A stretch of 64,000 nucleotides of DNA from Pseudomonas sp. MH9.2 (lineage in GTDB: Bacteria; Pseudomonadota; Gammaproteobacteria; Pseudomonadales; Pseudomonadaceae). Below are positions 30,618 to 39,452 of this stretch, piece by piece. Position 1 is the stretch's first letter, and each line of letters opens with the position of its first letter. A program made the translations under genes and the position numbers. Location of the stretch: positions 1,488,001-1,552,000 of the forward strand of contig NZ_CP133784.1 of assembly GCF_034353875.1 (NCBI RefSeq), read 5' to 3'. Under the pieces are notes generated by a model. That model did not search any database. It was not told where the DNA came from and saw only the letters and a list, made by a program, of their open reading frames with translations.

Positions 30618-31701
30618 ATGGCTATGGCTATGGCTATGGCTATGGCTCTTGCTCGGCACCCTGCTCTTGAGTGCCTGCGATGATCAAAAGCCGCCTGCCG
30701 ATGGTTTTGCCGGGCTGGGTAACCAGGCCTCGACGTTTGCTCGGGTCGTCCCGGGCAAGGTGTTCAGTTTTCCTCGGGATCACGGCCCCCACGACGGTTT
30801 CCGCATCGAGTGGTGGTACGTTACCGCCAACCTCAAGGATGACCAGGGCCGGACCTTCGGCGTGCAATGGACGTTGTTTCGCAACGCGCTGAAAGCCAAT
30901 ACCCAGGTGCAGGGCTGGAGCAATCAAACGATCTGGATGGGCCATGCCGCAGTGACCTCGGCCAGCCGGCACTATGCCGCCGAACGTTACGCCCGCGGCG
31001 GCGTCGAGCAGGCCGGGGTTAACGCCTCGCCGTTCAAGGCGTGGATCGATGACTGGACATTCGACAGCCAGTCAGGCCTCGAAAACCCGCTGGCAAACAT
31101 GCAACTGCACGCCCGTGGACAGAATTTCAGTTATCGACTGCAACTGACAACCAGCCAGCCGCTGGTGCTGCAAGGCGAGCAAGGTTTCAGTCAGAAGTCA
31201 GAACAGGGCCAAGCCTCGTATTACTACAGCCAGCCATTTTTCCAAGCTAAGGGCACCGTCGAAATAGACGGCAAGACGTATCAGGTAGCGGGCCCCGCCT
31301 GGCTGGACCGTGAGTGGAGCAGCCAGCCACTGACCGCCAATCAAACGGGCTGGGACTGGTTTTCCATGCACCTGGACAGCGGCGAACAACTGATGCTGTA
31401 CCGGATGCGGCAGAAAAACGGCGAGCCGTATCTGACAGGCACCTGGATCAGCGCTGACGGCCAGACACAGGTATTGAAGGGGCCAGAGATCCAGCTCACG
31501 CCACTGACCTCGAGTGACGTCGCCGGGCACGCGCTGCCAACCCGCTGGGGAGTGAAAATCCCCGAAAAACACCTCGACATCACCACAACCGCGCTAAACC
31601 CCAATGCCTGGATGAACCTGCGCATCCCGTACTGGGAAGGCCCGGTGCAGTTGAGCGGAAGTCATTCGGGCACCGGGTATCTGGAAATGACCGGGTATTA
31701 A
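30607..31701 (+). CDS. AttH/CrtC-like lipocalin-fold lipoprotein
   Basis: A 364-residue lipoprotein that overlaps the permease gene by 11 bases. The signal peptide is odd: after MRIR it is built of alternating Trp-Leu, encoded by tandem TGGCTA hexamers, and ends in the lipobox LLSAC. The mature part has the AttH/CrtC pattern: FPRDHGPHDGFRIEWWYVTANL, then GPAWLDREWSSQPL and GWDWFSMHLDSGEQLMLYRMR. AttH-like proteins form two lipocalin-like domains and bind hydrophobic ligands. Here it is probably the partner of the ABC permease. An in-frame TTG at 30601 is less likely as start. Confidence 0.87.
   Translation: MRIRWLWLWLWLWLLLGTLLLSACDDQKPPADGFAGLGNQASTFARVVPGKVFSFPRDHGPHDGFRIEWWYVTANLKDDQGRTFGVQWTLFRNALKANTQVQGWSNQTIWMGHAAVTSASRHYAAERYARGGVEQAGVNASPFKAWIDDWTFDSQSGLENPLANMQLHARGQNFSYRLQLTTSQPLVLQGEQGFSQKSEQGQASYYYSQPFFQAKGTVEIDGKTYQVAGPAWLDREWSSQPLTANQTGWDWFSMHLDSGEQLMLYRMRQKNGEPYLTGTWISADGQTQVLKGPEIQLTPLTSSDVAGHALPTRWGVKIPEKHLDITTTALNPNAWMNLRIPYWEGPVQLSGSHSGTGYLEMTGY
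30618..30648 (+). repeat. Hexanucleotide tandem repeat (TGGCTA) in a signal peptide
   Basis: Four perfect TGGCTA units followed by TGGCTC encode five Trp-Leu pairs in the h-region of the AttH-like lipoprotein signal peptide. Gain or loss of units stays in frame and would change only signal-peptide length. Confidence 0.9.
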
Positions 31702-31791
31702 GTCGAGCGAGGGCTCACACCCGACACTTCCCGACAGCCGAAGGCACTTTGGCTGCCGGGCAGTCTGCGGGAGACGATCAAATGACCGTGA
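31702..31791. terminator. Shared terminator between convergent genes
   Basis: An imperfect hairpin (CCCGACAGCCGAAG / CTTTGGCTGCCGGG, about 31731-31761) lies between the convergent AttH-like and NEL genes. It probably ends transcription from both sides; no strong T-run is seen. Confidence 0.4.
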
Positions 31792-34700
31792 TCAAATGCC
31801 TTCCAACGTCCACCGCTCCAGCAAGGTCAACTCGCTCAACACGCGCCGCTCTTCTTCCTCTCGCTCCTGGCGCAAGGCATTCACCTGATTGAGATACTCA
31901 CCCTCCATTGCCGGGGGTGCCGCTGTGAGGTCTTCGAGTCGGAGATCGAAAGCCGCCAGTCGTTCCTCGAACCGAGCCGCATAGTGCTGGTGCAAGTAAT
32001 CGCTCCAGAAGCGCTTCTGGATCATCGAGTCAACGTACTCAAGCGCCTGTTCACGCTGCAAAACGGTGCCTTCGGCGCTGATGATCGCATCCTCGCTCAC
32101 CCCCGCTATCCGCCGATAATTCATGCCGTGGGGCTGTGCAGGCAAACCCAGCCGGTCAGCCAGATCCGTTCGATAAGCCAAACGTACCTCGGCTTCATCG
32201 ACGAGCAATCTCATGCTCTTCCTGGTGGCGATATCTTTCTCGGCGATTGCTTCGACGGCCTCGAGACGAAACAGACTCTTACCCAGCTTGAACAAAACAC
32301 CGCCTTTGCCTTCCTCGGGCACGTTCAACAGGGCATTTCGGCTGTAGACCTCCACCTGAACATCGCTGAACAGCAAGCGCGCACCGTCTGTGCAGGTTTC
32401 ACAACCTTGTGCAGCTCGCGCATTCAGAGTGCCTCGCAACTCAGCGTCTTCTGCCGCAGCCTCCAGCACCCCAAGTACTTCAATGGTCAGTTCTTCACGG
32501 ACCCGGTTGAAATCCTCGCTGCCTCGCAATTGTTGAATCAGCGATAGCAGGTCGGGGGCATCGTTGGTCTCCTCAACCCGTTGCCACGCGAGCTCGATTC
32601 GGCTGTTCAGTGAATCACTTCCCGGCACTTGCCAGAGATGCACACCCTCCGCGGCCTGCGGATCTGGAGTCGGTGGCTCCGAGTCTGAAGATTCAGGAGC
32701 GGAGAATAGATCGTCCGAAGCCTCAGACTCCGAGGGCGACGAGCGACGTGAGTGAAGCGCCCTGATGTCGTCCGGATAATCCGCAAGCAACGAATATCGC
32801 TGATTCCAGCCACTGTCATTGACCCATGCGGTCTGCAGATCGTCATGGGAAATCGGATTCCCGTAGGCCCTGACAGTCAAATGTTGGTTGCTGTGGCGTT
32901 GGTTCTGCAAAATATGATCGGGTAAATGCACGATCTGGTTATCGGATATGTCGAGTTCCTGCAGTGGAATGTCCTCGACCCACTGCGGCCATTCGGTCAA
33001 CCCCATCGACTCAAGGGCTAACACGTCCAGTCTCAATCCGCTGCTACCGGCAAAGCTGCCCAATGTATTGCCCGACAGATCCAGCGTCAGCAACCGAGGC
33101 ATAGCAACGAATATATCCATGGCCTGCTGATTGATCACCATGTCCTGACAAGCTATGGACACATAATTCAGTTGGGCGAACCCGGTCAGCCCCGCAGGCA
33201 CACGTGAAAGCCCGCCGTTAGTAATAGACAGCTCTTTTAGCCCTGTAAATTTGCTCAAGAACACATCGAACTGCTCGGCATCAGCCGTCACATTGCTTAG
33301 GATGATTTCTTCGATTTTGCTGTAGTAATCCGGCAGATCCGGCAGATCGGAGAGGTCAGGCAAGGTAACGGAATCGAGACTAAACGTAGTGCGCGGCTCT
33401 GGCATGACGGCTATCACATGCTCGCTGTAGCGCCAGGCACGAGAAAGTTCGTCTGCGATTCGCCCTCTTGTTTGACGTTCCAGCGCAGTCAGCAGCGGAT
33501 TGGACTCCGAAATATCGACCCAGCCGTCCAGCGCATTGCGCAAAGTGCCAAATGCTTGAATCTGCTCATTCAAACGCGCGCTGACCCGCGCTACATCTCG
33601 GCCGGCCAACCGGTCGACGTGGCCCGCATCAGCGCTTTCAGGATAAAACGTGCGCAGTCTTTCGCTGAGCGCCTCTGCGCTCTCTTGCTGGTACACAACA
33701 GCCGCTGCCATCGCCCCACGTCCACTCAACAGGTAGCCGATTCGGCTATTGGATAGACGGGACGGCACAGTGAAGCTCTGTTTGGCGCGCGATTGGCCGA
33801 GAACCCTGGCCGCGTGATCACGTTGACCCATGGCGACTGCGGCCAAACGCTCTCTGAACTGGCTGACGTTCCAGACGCCGGACACGCCAATCGACTCGCG
33901 GGCCGAGTCCGGCAACGCCTGCATGACCGCCGTAAAAAAATCAGCAGGCGCGTGTAGCTCGTTGCCCTCGCTGTCATGAGCCTGATAAGTCTTGCCACGC
34001 TTGACCAGCGTTTTAACCTGCGATGCCGTCGGGCTGCCGACACGATTAAGCAACTCGCCGCCCGTCGAGCCATGTCGGACCTCGATCATCAGGTCTGTCG
34101 GCCAGCCCGGCAGTTTTTCAAGCGAGACCAGCGCGAGCTTTAGGGTGTCTGGGTGCGCACTGCCCGAGGCAAGGAAAAAACCTTCATAGGCACGGTTCAG
34201 TTGTGTTTCCCGTACATAAACACGGGCTTGTCCCGCCAGTCGCGAAGGAATGCGTTGCTGCCCGGTCATCTGCGCAATTTCGGTCGCATTAGCCTCGACA
34301 ATGATCTCCTTGGCGGCTGCCGTTGTAATGCTCGGAAAGTCCCGTTTGATCACATTGATGAGCGGATCGGCGGAGGCCTCGCTAGCCTGATACTGCGCGT
34401 TGAATATTGCGGGCAAGTCCTCGTGCGCACCGGACTGCACCAACTCTTGGTCCAGTCGAAACCGTTTTATGGTGTCCGCCAACTGTGGTGTCGGGGCCTG
34501 GTTTCCCAGGTGGATCCTGCGCAGCAGCGTTTCATCGGTCCCTGTGAGTGCCAGAATGTGCTCGGCTGTTTTTTCGGAAAAGGAATCTACCGAATACCCC
34601 AACCGCTTGAATAACGTGTTGATCTGCCAGCTGTGCGGGCTTTCGCCCTCGACCCGCCATGCGCCTGCGCCGTTATGTTCAAGGAGGGGCGAATACGTTT

Positions 34701-36417
34701 CGACATAGACCGGGGGCTTGAGCCGCCAGGTGTTGATCGCCGGATCAAGCGCTATCCGATAGAGTTTGTCGTTCAATGGCAGGTAGTCCTTGCCCTCAAG
34801 CGTGATGCGCCCTTCGGCATCCGCCGCGACCCAATCAGGCAGCAGTACGTCAGACTCAAACGGCTTGAGGTCAACCTTCCACAGACGGCTCTGACCATTG
34901 GCCAGTTTTACTTCGATCAGCGTGTCGATAAAGGCCGAACCTTCAACGGCCGGCACGTGGGACGCCCCGCTCGCCCCCAACGCAACGATCAAGGCGGCAT
35001 TGCTTGCCACACCAAAAAGGTGCGCCAGCGCTTCCTCGACTTCCGCATGATTCCAGGCCTCGACACCTTCGAATAACTCGTTGAACAGCTGCGCGCCGGC
35101 GACCACCATCATGATTTCGCCCACACCCGGAACGAAAAAGGCCGCGAGATTCAGGACACTCAAACCAATGCTCAGAAACTCATCGTAGAAGGCCAGGCTG
35201 CTCTTGAAATCCTCATCGTCGGTGCGCACCACCAAGTAGCGCGCATCATCGAGCACTTGTTGCAGTTGCTGACGGTAAAGGGTCAAGAACAGGTTACCCA
35301 CCAACGGCGTTTCGCCGAAGCTCAGGGTGGCATTTTTATCCAGCGTTTGCGTCCAGATGGCACTTGGACTGGGGAACATTCTCTTGATCAAGGACGTGCC
35401 AACTGCGCCCTTCTGCAGAACAGGGTCTGGGGTGAAGACGCGGTAAGGCAGCGAAGGGAAAAGACGTGTGTTCAGGGCTTTGAAAAAAGCTGGCCGCTGC
35501 CGTTGAGTGATAAAACGACTGAAGAACTGCTGATAATCCGCTGACCCCAAACGCTCGGTCAGCGCCTTGGCGAAATCAGCAGTTGAGGCGTACTCCTTCA
35601 ACGGGTGCAGGGGGTCTCCCGGGATATACGCCACGCAGGGCAACGCCTTTCCATCCTCATGGCTTCGATCCGCGCTGATCACCACTATTTTATGGATCGG
35701 CGTCTCGAACAGGGTCAATCGTACGACACTCGGCAGTGACGCCTCCGAGCGCTGAGCGGCCACCTGCAACATCATCTGATGGGCGCTTTCGCTGATATCC
35801 CCTTTGATGCGCGCGACAGTGATTTCAACCGATAGCGCATCCCGCTCACTGACCAGGAACAGCGCTCGACGATTAGCACGTACCGCCACAGGGTTTTCAT
35901 CCAGCCCGGTGTAGGGCTGAAATACCGAATCGAGGTGATCCTGATAGAGTTGCCCCAGGTTCAGATTGCGACAGGCACGGGCGAACTGTTCAGGGGTAAT
36001 AGGCAGACGCTCTCCAGAGTGCTCATTGAGGAATACGCCAGAGCCTGTTTTGAAGGCGCCGTCTTTACCCTCGTGCGCTTCGAAGTTTTGCAGCGCAGCT
36101 TCGAGCAGACTGCTGCTGGATGTTCTGTAGTCGACGTTGAGGTTAAAGAATATCGCGGTGCGCACATCGACTTTCACGTTGAACCAGTCTTGCAACGCCT
36201 TGGTCAACAAAGGCTCGGCGAATGTGTCAATGCTCTGCAGTTCCTCAAGCACCTCGGCGACCCGCGTTCTCGAAAAACTACTGACTGCCATTTGCACCCG
36301 CAGGGTTTCACGTAGCGTGGGGTCTGCCTCTTTTAGCCAGGCGGGGGTATTGCTCTTGATGAAATGGAGGTTGGGTTGAACTGGATTTTTAGCGTTTGAA
36401 CGAGGTGAAACAGTCAT
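31792..36417 (-). CDS. Giant LRR/NEL-type E3 ubiquitin ligase candidate (DUF6543 N-terminus)
   Basis: A 1541-residue protein. The long N-terminal part resembles the DUF6543 proteins of fluorescent pseudomonads and has a hydrophobic segment near 450-500 (AAFFVPGVGEIMMVVAGAQLF). Leucine-rich repeats lie at about 1060-1170 (LLTLDLSGNTL, LQELDISDNQIVHLP). A Ser/Glu-rich linker follows near 1220-1250. The C-terminal 280 residues look like the NEL domain of IpaH/SspH effectors, with a CxD motif (CTD, Cys about 1342) as candidate catalytic site. NEL enzymes ubiquitinate host proteins. No signal peptide is seen, so delivery is unknown. The ATG at 36417 is preferred over 36462 because it has an AGG upstream. 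Confidence 0.85.
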   Translation of the reverse strand: MTVSPRSNAKNPVQPNLHFIKSNTPAWLKEADPTLRETLRVQMAVSSFSRTRVAEVLEELQSIDTFAEPLLTKALQDWFNVKVDVRTAIFFNLNVDYRTSSSSLLEAALQNFEAHEGKDGAFKTGSGVFLNEHSGERLPITPEQFARACRNLNLGQLYQDHLDSVFQPYTGLDENPVAVRANRRALFLVSERDALSVEITVARIKGDISESAHQMMLQVAAQRSEASLPSVVRLTLFETPIHKIVVISADRSHEDGKALPCVAYIPGDPLHPLKEYASTADFAKALTERLGSADYQQFFSRFITQRQRPAFFKALNTRLFPSLPYRVFTPDPVLQKGAVGTSLIKRMFPSPSAIWTQTLDKNATLSFGETPLVGNLFLTLYRQQLQQVLDDARYLVVRTDDEDFKSSLAFYDEFLSIGLSVLNLAAFFVPGVGEIMMVVAGAQLFNELFEGVEAWNHAEVEEALAHLFGVASNAALIVALGASGASHVPAVEGSAFIDTLIEVKLANGQSRLWKVDLKPFESDVLLPDWVAADAEGRITLEGKDYLPLNDKLYRIALDPAINTWRLKPPVYVETYSPLLEHNGAGAWRVEGESPHSWQINTLFKRLGYSVDSFSEKTAEHILALTGTDETLLRRIHLGNQAPTPQLADTIKRFRLDQELVQSGAHEDLPAIFNAQYQASEASADPLINVIKRDFPSITTAAAKEIIVEANATEIAQMTGQQRIPSRLAGQARVYVRETQLNRAYEGFFLASGSAHPDTLKLALVSLEKLPGWPTDLMIEVRHGSTGGELLNRVGSPTASQVKTLVKRGKTYQAHDSEGNELHAPADFFTAVMQALPDSARESIGVSGVWNVSQFRERLAAVAMGQRDHAARVLGQSRAKQSFTVPSRLSNSRIGYLLSGRGAMAAAVVYQQESAEALSERLRTFYPESADAGHVDRLAGRDVARVSARLNEQIQAFGTLRNALDGWVDISESNPLLTALERQTRGRIADELSRAWRYSEHVIAVMPEPRTTFSLDSVTLPDLSDLPDLPDYYSKIEEIILSNVTADAEQFDVFLSKFTGLKELSITNGGLSRVPAGLTGFAQLNYVSIACQDMVINQQAMDIFVAMPRLLTLDLSGNTLGSFAGSSGLRLDVLALESMGLTEWPQWVEDIPLQELDISDNQIVHLPDHILQNQRHSNQHLTVRAYGNPISHDDLQTAWVNDSGWNQRYSLLADYPDDIRALHSRRSSPSESEASDDLFSAPESSDSEPPTPDPQAAEGVHLWQVPGSDSLNSRIELAWQRVEETNDAPDLLSLIQQLRGSEDFNRVREELTIEVLGVLEAAAEDAELRGTLNARAAQGCETCTDGARLLFSDVQVEVYSRNALLNVPEEGKGGVLFKLGKSLFRLEAVEAIAEKDIATRKSMRLLVDEAEVRLAYRTDLADRLGLPAQPHGMNYRRIAGVSEDAIISAEGTVLQREQALEYVDSMIQKRFWSDYLHQHYAARFEERLAAFDLRLEDLTAAPPAMEGEYLNQVNALRQEREEEERRVLSELTLLERWTLEGI

Positions 36418-36462
36418 AAAACACAACCTGCTGGCATGAATAGGACTGACCACGTTATGCAT

Positions 36463-36660
36463 TCGAAAGGTTTAACTGAGGTACACAATTAGCACCGACG
36501 AAATCAGCCCTTCTGTTTTGCATAACCGTGTGGGAATTGGCTAAACGCAGAGGGTGTGCTCTGGGTCGAAAAAATAGTGCCCGGCACGTCGAGAAATAGC
36601 GCCTTCGATGATGACTACCTTTACACTTCACCACTTATCCACTCCCAAAGACCAACGTCC
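36463..36660. other. Divergent intergenic region between NEL and DUF4337 genes
   Basis: About 200 bases that must carry promoters in both directions. No clear -35/-10 pair or operator stands out. Confidence 0.4.
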
Positions 36661-37239
36661 ATGTCTGAAGACTTCGAAGTCCCCAGTCCGCACGAACATC
36701 ACCTGAAACACGTCAACGAACACGCCCATGCCAGCGGCGACAATTTCGCGGGCAAGATAGCGGTGATGACGGCGATTATGGCGACCCTCGGCGCATTGCT
36801 CAGCTATCAGGCCGGCTCCACGGAGAGCGAAGCGGCCATGGACAAAAACAACGCCGCGATCAAGAAAACCGAAGCGTCCAACCTGTGGAATTACTACCAG
36901 GCTAAATCCAGCCGGCAAAACCTCTCTGAACTGGCGATCCATATCCCCGGCCTCGATGCCGCGCATTACACCGCCGAAGCCCTGCGCTATAAAAATGAGA
37001 AAGAAATCGTGCGCAAGAACGCCGAGGCCCTCGAAACAGAGGCTCGAGAGTGGGATGAAAAGTCAGAGTTGGCACTGCATCAGCATCACCGCTGGGCGCA
37101 GGCGATGACTGCGATTCAGATCGCTATTTCGCTGGCGGCGATTACCTTGTTGACGCGCAAGGAGTGGCTCAAAAAGGTGGCGTACAGCGCAGTGGGTGTC
37201 AGTGTCGTGCTGGGCACACTGGCGTGGTTCCATATTTAA
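36661..37239 (+). CDS. DUF4337 family membrane protein
   Basis: A 192-residue protein with the DUF4337 pattern: a short His-rich N-terminus (SPHEHHLKHVNEHAHA) and a first helix in KIAVMTAIMATLGALLSYQAG. A polar, coiled-coil-like middle (NLWNYYQAKSSRQNL) follows, and two helices close the protein. The function of the family is unknown. The start at 36661 (MSEDFEVPSPHEHH) fits the family; upstream in-frame codons from 36556 have no support. No clear ribosome site is seen. Confidence 0.82.
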   Translation: MSEDFEVPSPHEHHLKHVNEHAHASGDNFAGKIAVMTAIMATLGALLSYQAGSTESEAAMDKNNAAIKKTEASNLWNYYQAKSSRQNLSELAIHIPGLDAAHYTAEALRYKNEKEIVRKNAEALETEAREWDEKSELALHQHHRWAQAMTAIQIAISLAAITLLTRKEWLKKVAYSAVGVSVVLGTLAWFHI

Positions 37240-37360
37240 GTCGGACCAGAGTCCCTTCTTATCGTCGGCCACGGCAAAGGCCGATTCAATCATCGAGCCG
37301 TCCACCCCGCCAGCAAGAACAGCTGCTGGCGGCATGAGCCCTGTCATCAAACGTTCGGTT

Positions 37361-37597
37361 TCAGCGACCAAGCCAAGTGAACGCGAGATCAATACCGTGT
37401 CGCAAGGCCTCGCCGAAGGTGCGCCACTCGCCCATTTCCTCGCCGAGCTTTACCCTGTCATTGCCAGCCTTGAGCCAAATAGTAATTCCGATAGGCGCCA
37501 TACTTTTTGGATCTCCCCAAATGAAGTCAATCTTTGCTTGCTCTCCGTTCGGATGGATATAGTCCACGGGATAAGGTCTTTCCACAACCAAATGCAT
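37361..37597 (-). CDS. Small conserved-looking protein of unknown function
   Basis: A 78-residue acidic-to-neutral protein (MHLVVERPYPVDYIHPNGEQ...). AAGGAG lies 6 bases before the ATG at 37597, which is a good ribosome site. No signal peptide or helix is seen. I do not recognise the family. It sits at the left edge of the remnant-rich region and may itself be accessory. Confidence 0.6.
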   Translation of the reverse strand: MHLVVERPYPVDYIHPNGEQAKIDFIWGDPKSMAPIGITIWLKAGNDRVKLGEEMGEWRTFGEALRHGIDLAFTWLGR

Positions 37598-37797
37598 GGC
37601 AATCTCCTTGAGCCGGCCCCGCGCCGGAATACACAAATAGACCATGAATTGAAATCACGCCACTCCGCGAAGTCCCCCTCTGCCCCATAAAAACAAGGTC
37701 CCCCCCCAAAAAACCGGGGCCAGAGTAGTGGAGCTTGTCGATTAATTTTCCGATGCATGTGACGCCCTATCCCCCTACGTCATTTCCAGGCGCTTTC

Positions 37798-38060
37798 TTA
37801 TACCTGTCGCGCCCGGGAGCGTTGATGGCCCTGCGCGGCAGCGAGGTCGACCCGCGACAGCGAAACGCCCGAACCTGTCGGATACACGTCGATGAAAACG
37901 TCCGGGAAAAGCTCCCGACCAAAGCCACACGGGAAATTTTATTGAACGATCGGGCTCTGCATGCACTCGAAAAAGTCAGACCACTTACGGCGGCGCGCTC
38001 TGATGATGCGCTTGCGCCGGAGGGGACGGGTGAAAGATCAGAGCACTATGTCCGTTCCAA
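37798..38060 (+). pseudogene. Tyrosine recombinase (phage integrase) fragment
   Basis: Within an open frame from 37735 to 38235, the stretch SRPGALMALRGSEVD resembles the box around the first catalytic Arg of tyrosine recombinases (GxRPGELxALRWxDVD). KLPTKATREILLNDRALHAL resembles the following beta segment and helix. The rest of the catalytic domain (HxLRH, H/W, Tyr) is missing and the flanking sequence is unrelated, so this is a remnant and cannot be active. Confidence 0.7.
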
Positions 38061-38264
38061 AACAGGACCTGAAACAGGCTGTGTGAAAACGACTGCGCTC
38101 GGCATGAAGCACCGCGGTGGTACGTGCCAAGCACCCATAGCCTTGGAGGGTCCGGAACACATAGGGTTTATGCACCATGTGCGGATTAGCTGGAGTATTA
38201 GGAAATGGGGATATAGGGGCTTTGCGGGGCAATAAACACCCCTGAAACCCCCTGAAAAAACCTC

Positions 38265-38287
38265 ATTTGGTACAGAAAGTGGTACGA
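38265..38287. other. GGTAC repeat pair, possible old attachment region
   Basis: TTTGGTAC and GTGGTAC lie 12 bases apart just after the integrase fragment. Such paired short repeats are often seen next to integrase genes of tRNA-integrating elements in Pseudomonas (general experience). Here they may mark a decayed att or arm-type site. Confidence 0.3.
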
Positions 38288-38324
38288 GCATGCTCGGGTT
38301 TTAGTTGTTTTCAAGTTTTAAATC

Positions 38325-38747
38325 TCATCCGTAGCGGCGCCCCAGAGCAGCCTTGAGATACCGGTGGAGCACGTTGGTTTTCTGCTCGCACATACTGATC
38401 AGTGTAGCGGCATCGTCATGCTGAAAATTGCGGAGATGATCCTTGTAAACATCCCCGAACTTTTCCCTGGGGAGCTGCTCCTCCATACCTTCGTCATCAT
38501 CCTGGTCGTTTTCATAGGGTTCGCTCTCGACCATGTATTGACCGGCATACATCATCGCCACCAGATCCAGAGCCTGGTGATGACTGAGTTTATTGAGCGA
38601 ATCCCGGAGCGCCTTTTCTTCTGGGCTAGGGTCTCCGAGGATGCTTTCTAATATTTGATCTCGGGTTTGATCCTGAGGGATCGCCGCTAGTCGTGCTTCC
38701 GACAAAATTATGATTTCGCGAACTGTTGCATCGGACAGATGTTGCAT
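38325..38747 (-). CDS. DUF3775-like hypothetical protein
   Basis: A 140-residue acidic protein (MQHLSDATVREIIILSEARL...), with a middle segment LSHHQALDLVAMMYAGQYM that resembles the core of DUF3775 proteins. AGGAG lies 5 bases before the ATG at 38747; a GTG at 38750 is too close to it. No membrane segment. The function is unknown. It is intact, unlike its neighbours, so it may be a live passenger of an old element. Confidence 0.65.
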   Translation of the reverse strand: MQHLSDATVREIIILSEARLAAIPQDQTRDQILESILGDPSPEEKALRDSLNKLSHHQALDLVAMMYAGQYMVESEPYENDQDDDEGMEEQLPREKFGDVYKDHLRNFQHDDAATLISMCEQKTNVLHRYLKAALGRRYG

Positions 38748-38956
38748 CACGGCTCCTAGCGTTCAAGATGAATGGCGAATAATACACCGCGCACGGCGCC
38801 TTGCTCCCTTTCCATGTCTTGGCTGGACGACAAAACCAGCTGCAAAATATTCCAAAAATTATTCCGGGCTGGGCAGCCTGCGATTCTGCGCAGGTTGACA
38901 GATTGGCAGATCAGCAATGACTTTAGGTTGGCAAAGGGCTGAATCAGCAATAATGG

Positions 38957-39045
38957 GATTCGGTCCGAACAACCAGCTTTACACTAGGTGTAAAGACGTA
39001 AAGATCGACTGGCAGGGAACCTGCACGGGCTACATGCTAATTTTT
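38957..39045. repeat. Copy A of a sequence shared with the prophage border
   Basis: This stretch (ATTCGGTCCGAAC... through GCACGGGCTACATGCTAATT) is highly similar to 54123-54211, with small substitutions. In both, a short palindrome-like TTTACA..GTGTAA motif lies in the middle. Confidence 0.8.
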
Positions 39046-39098
39046 ACGACCTACAATGTAGGCGCGAAAAATTAGCATGCAATTGCAGGAGTTGAGCC

Positions 39099-39208
39099 CT
39101 ACTGACAAGCGCTTACCGCCGCCACCAACTCCTTTTCATAGCTAATATGCTGTCGACGCTCAGCCAGCAGTGCCCTCACCTTCTGCTCGAGACTTTCGGA
39201 CTTATTCA
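39099..39208 (-). pseudogene. Rz1-like lysis lipoprotein, C-terminal fragment
   Basis: On the minus strand this encodes a close match to the last 35 or so residues of the Rz1-like protein at 55086-55343. It includes the shared end ELVAAVSACQ and a stop at the same place. The N-terminal signal and lipobox are missing. Homology ends abruptly near 39209. Confidence 0.7.
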
Positions 39209-39238
39209 GGTTGCATGCCAAGCAAAGGCTTGGCCTCC

Positions 39239-39265
39239 CCGGCGCCCTGCCGACCGAACACAATC
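39239..39265. repeat. 27-bp dispersed repeat, copy 1
   Basis: This copy begins CCGGCGCCCTGCCGACCG and ends ACACAATC. It differs from copies 2 and 4 by one or two bases. Flanks are unrelated to those of the other copies. Confidence 0.8.
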
Positions 39266-39452
39266 CCTTCCTTTAACATCAGTCCGCCCAACATGCGATT
39301 CTGCGCAGGTTGACAGATAGGCGAATCAGCAATGAGGTCTGGTTGACAGATTCCAAAATTAGCAATAACTGGATTCGATCAGAGCGTCCGGATTTGCGCC
39401 CTCAGCGAAGTCGATCAGCGACACACATTCATCACATACGACTGCAGCGCCT

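Larger units (their letters stand above)
38751..39452. other. Remnant-rich intergenic region
   Basis: About 700 bases without an intact gene. It contains two copies of a 24-bp sequence (38880-38903 and 39295-39318, GCGATTCTGCGCAGG...), a block related to 54123-54211, an Rz1-like gene fragment and one copy of the 27-bp dispersed repeat, each listed separately. It looks like the collapsed edge of a prophage related to the one at the right of the window. Confidence 0.6.

Noticed and set aside
37735..38235. A 166-codon open frame as an intact gene
   Set aside because: Only the middle third resembles an integrase. Both ends are unrelated sequence, so it is treated as a fragment.
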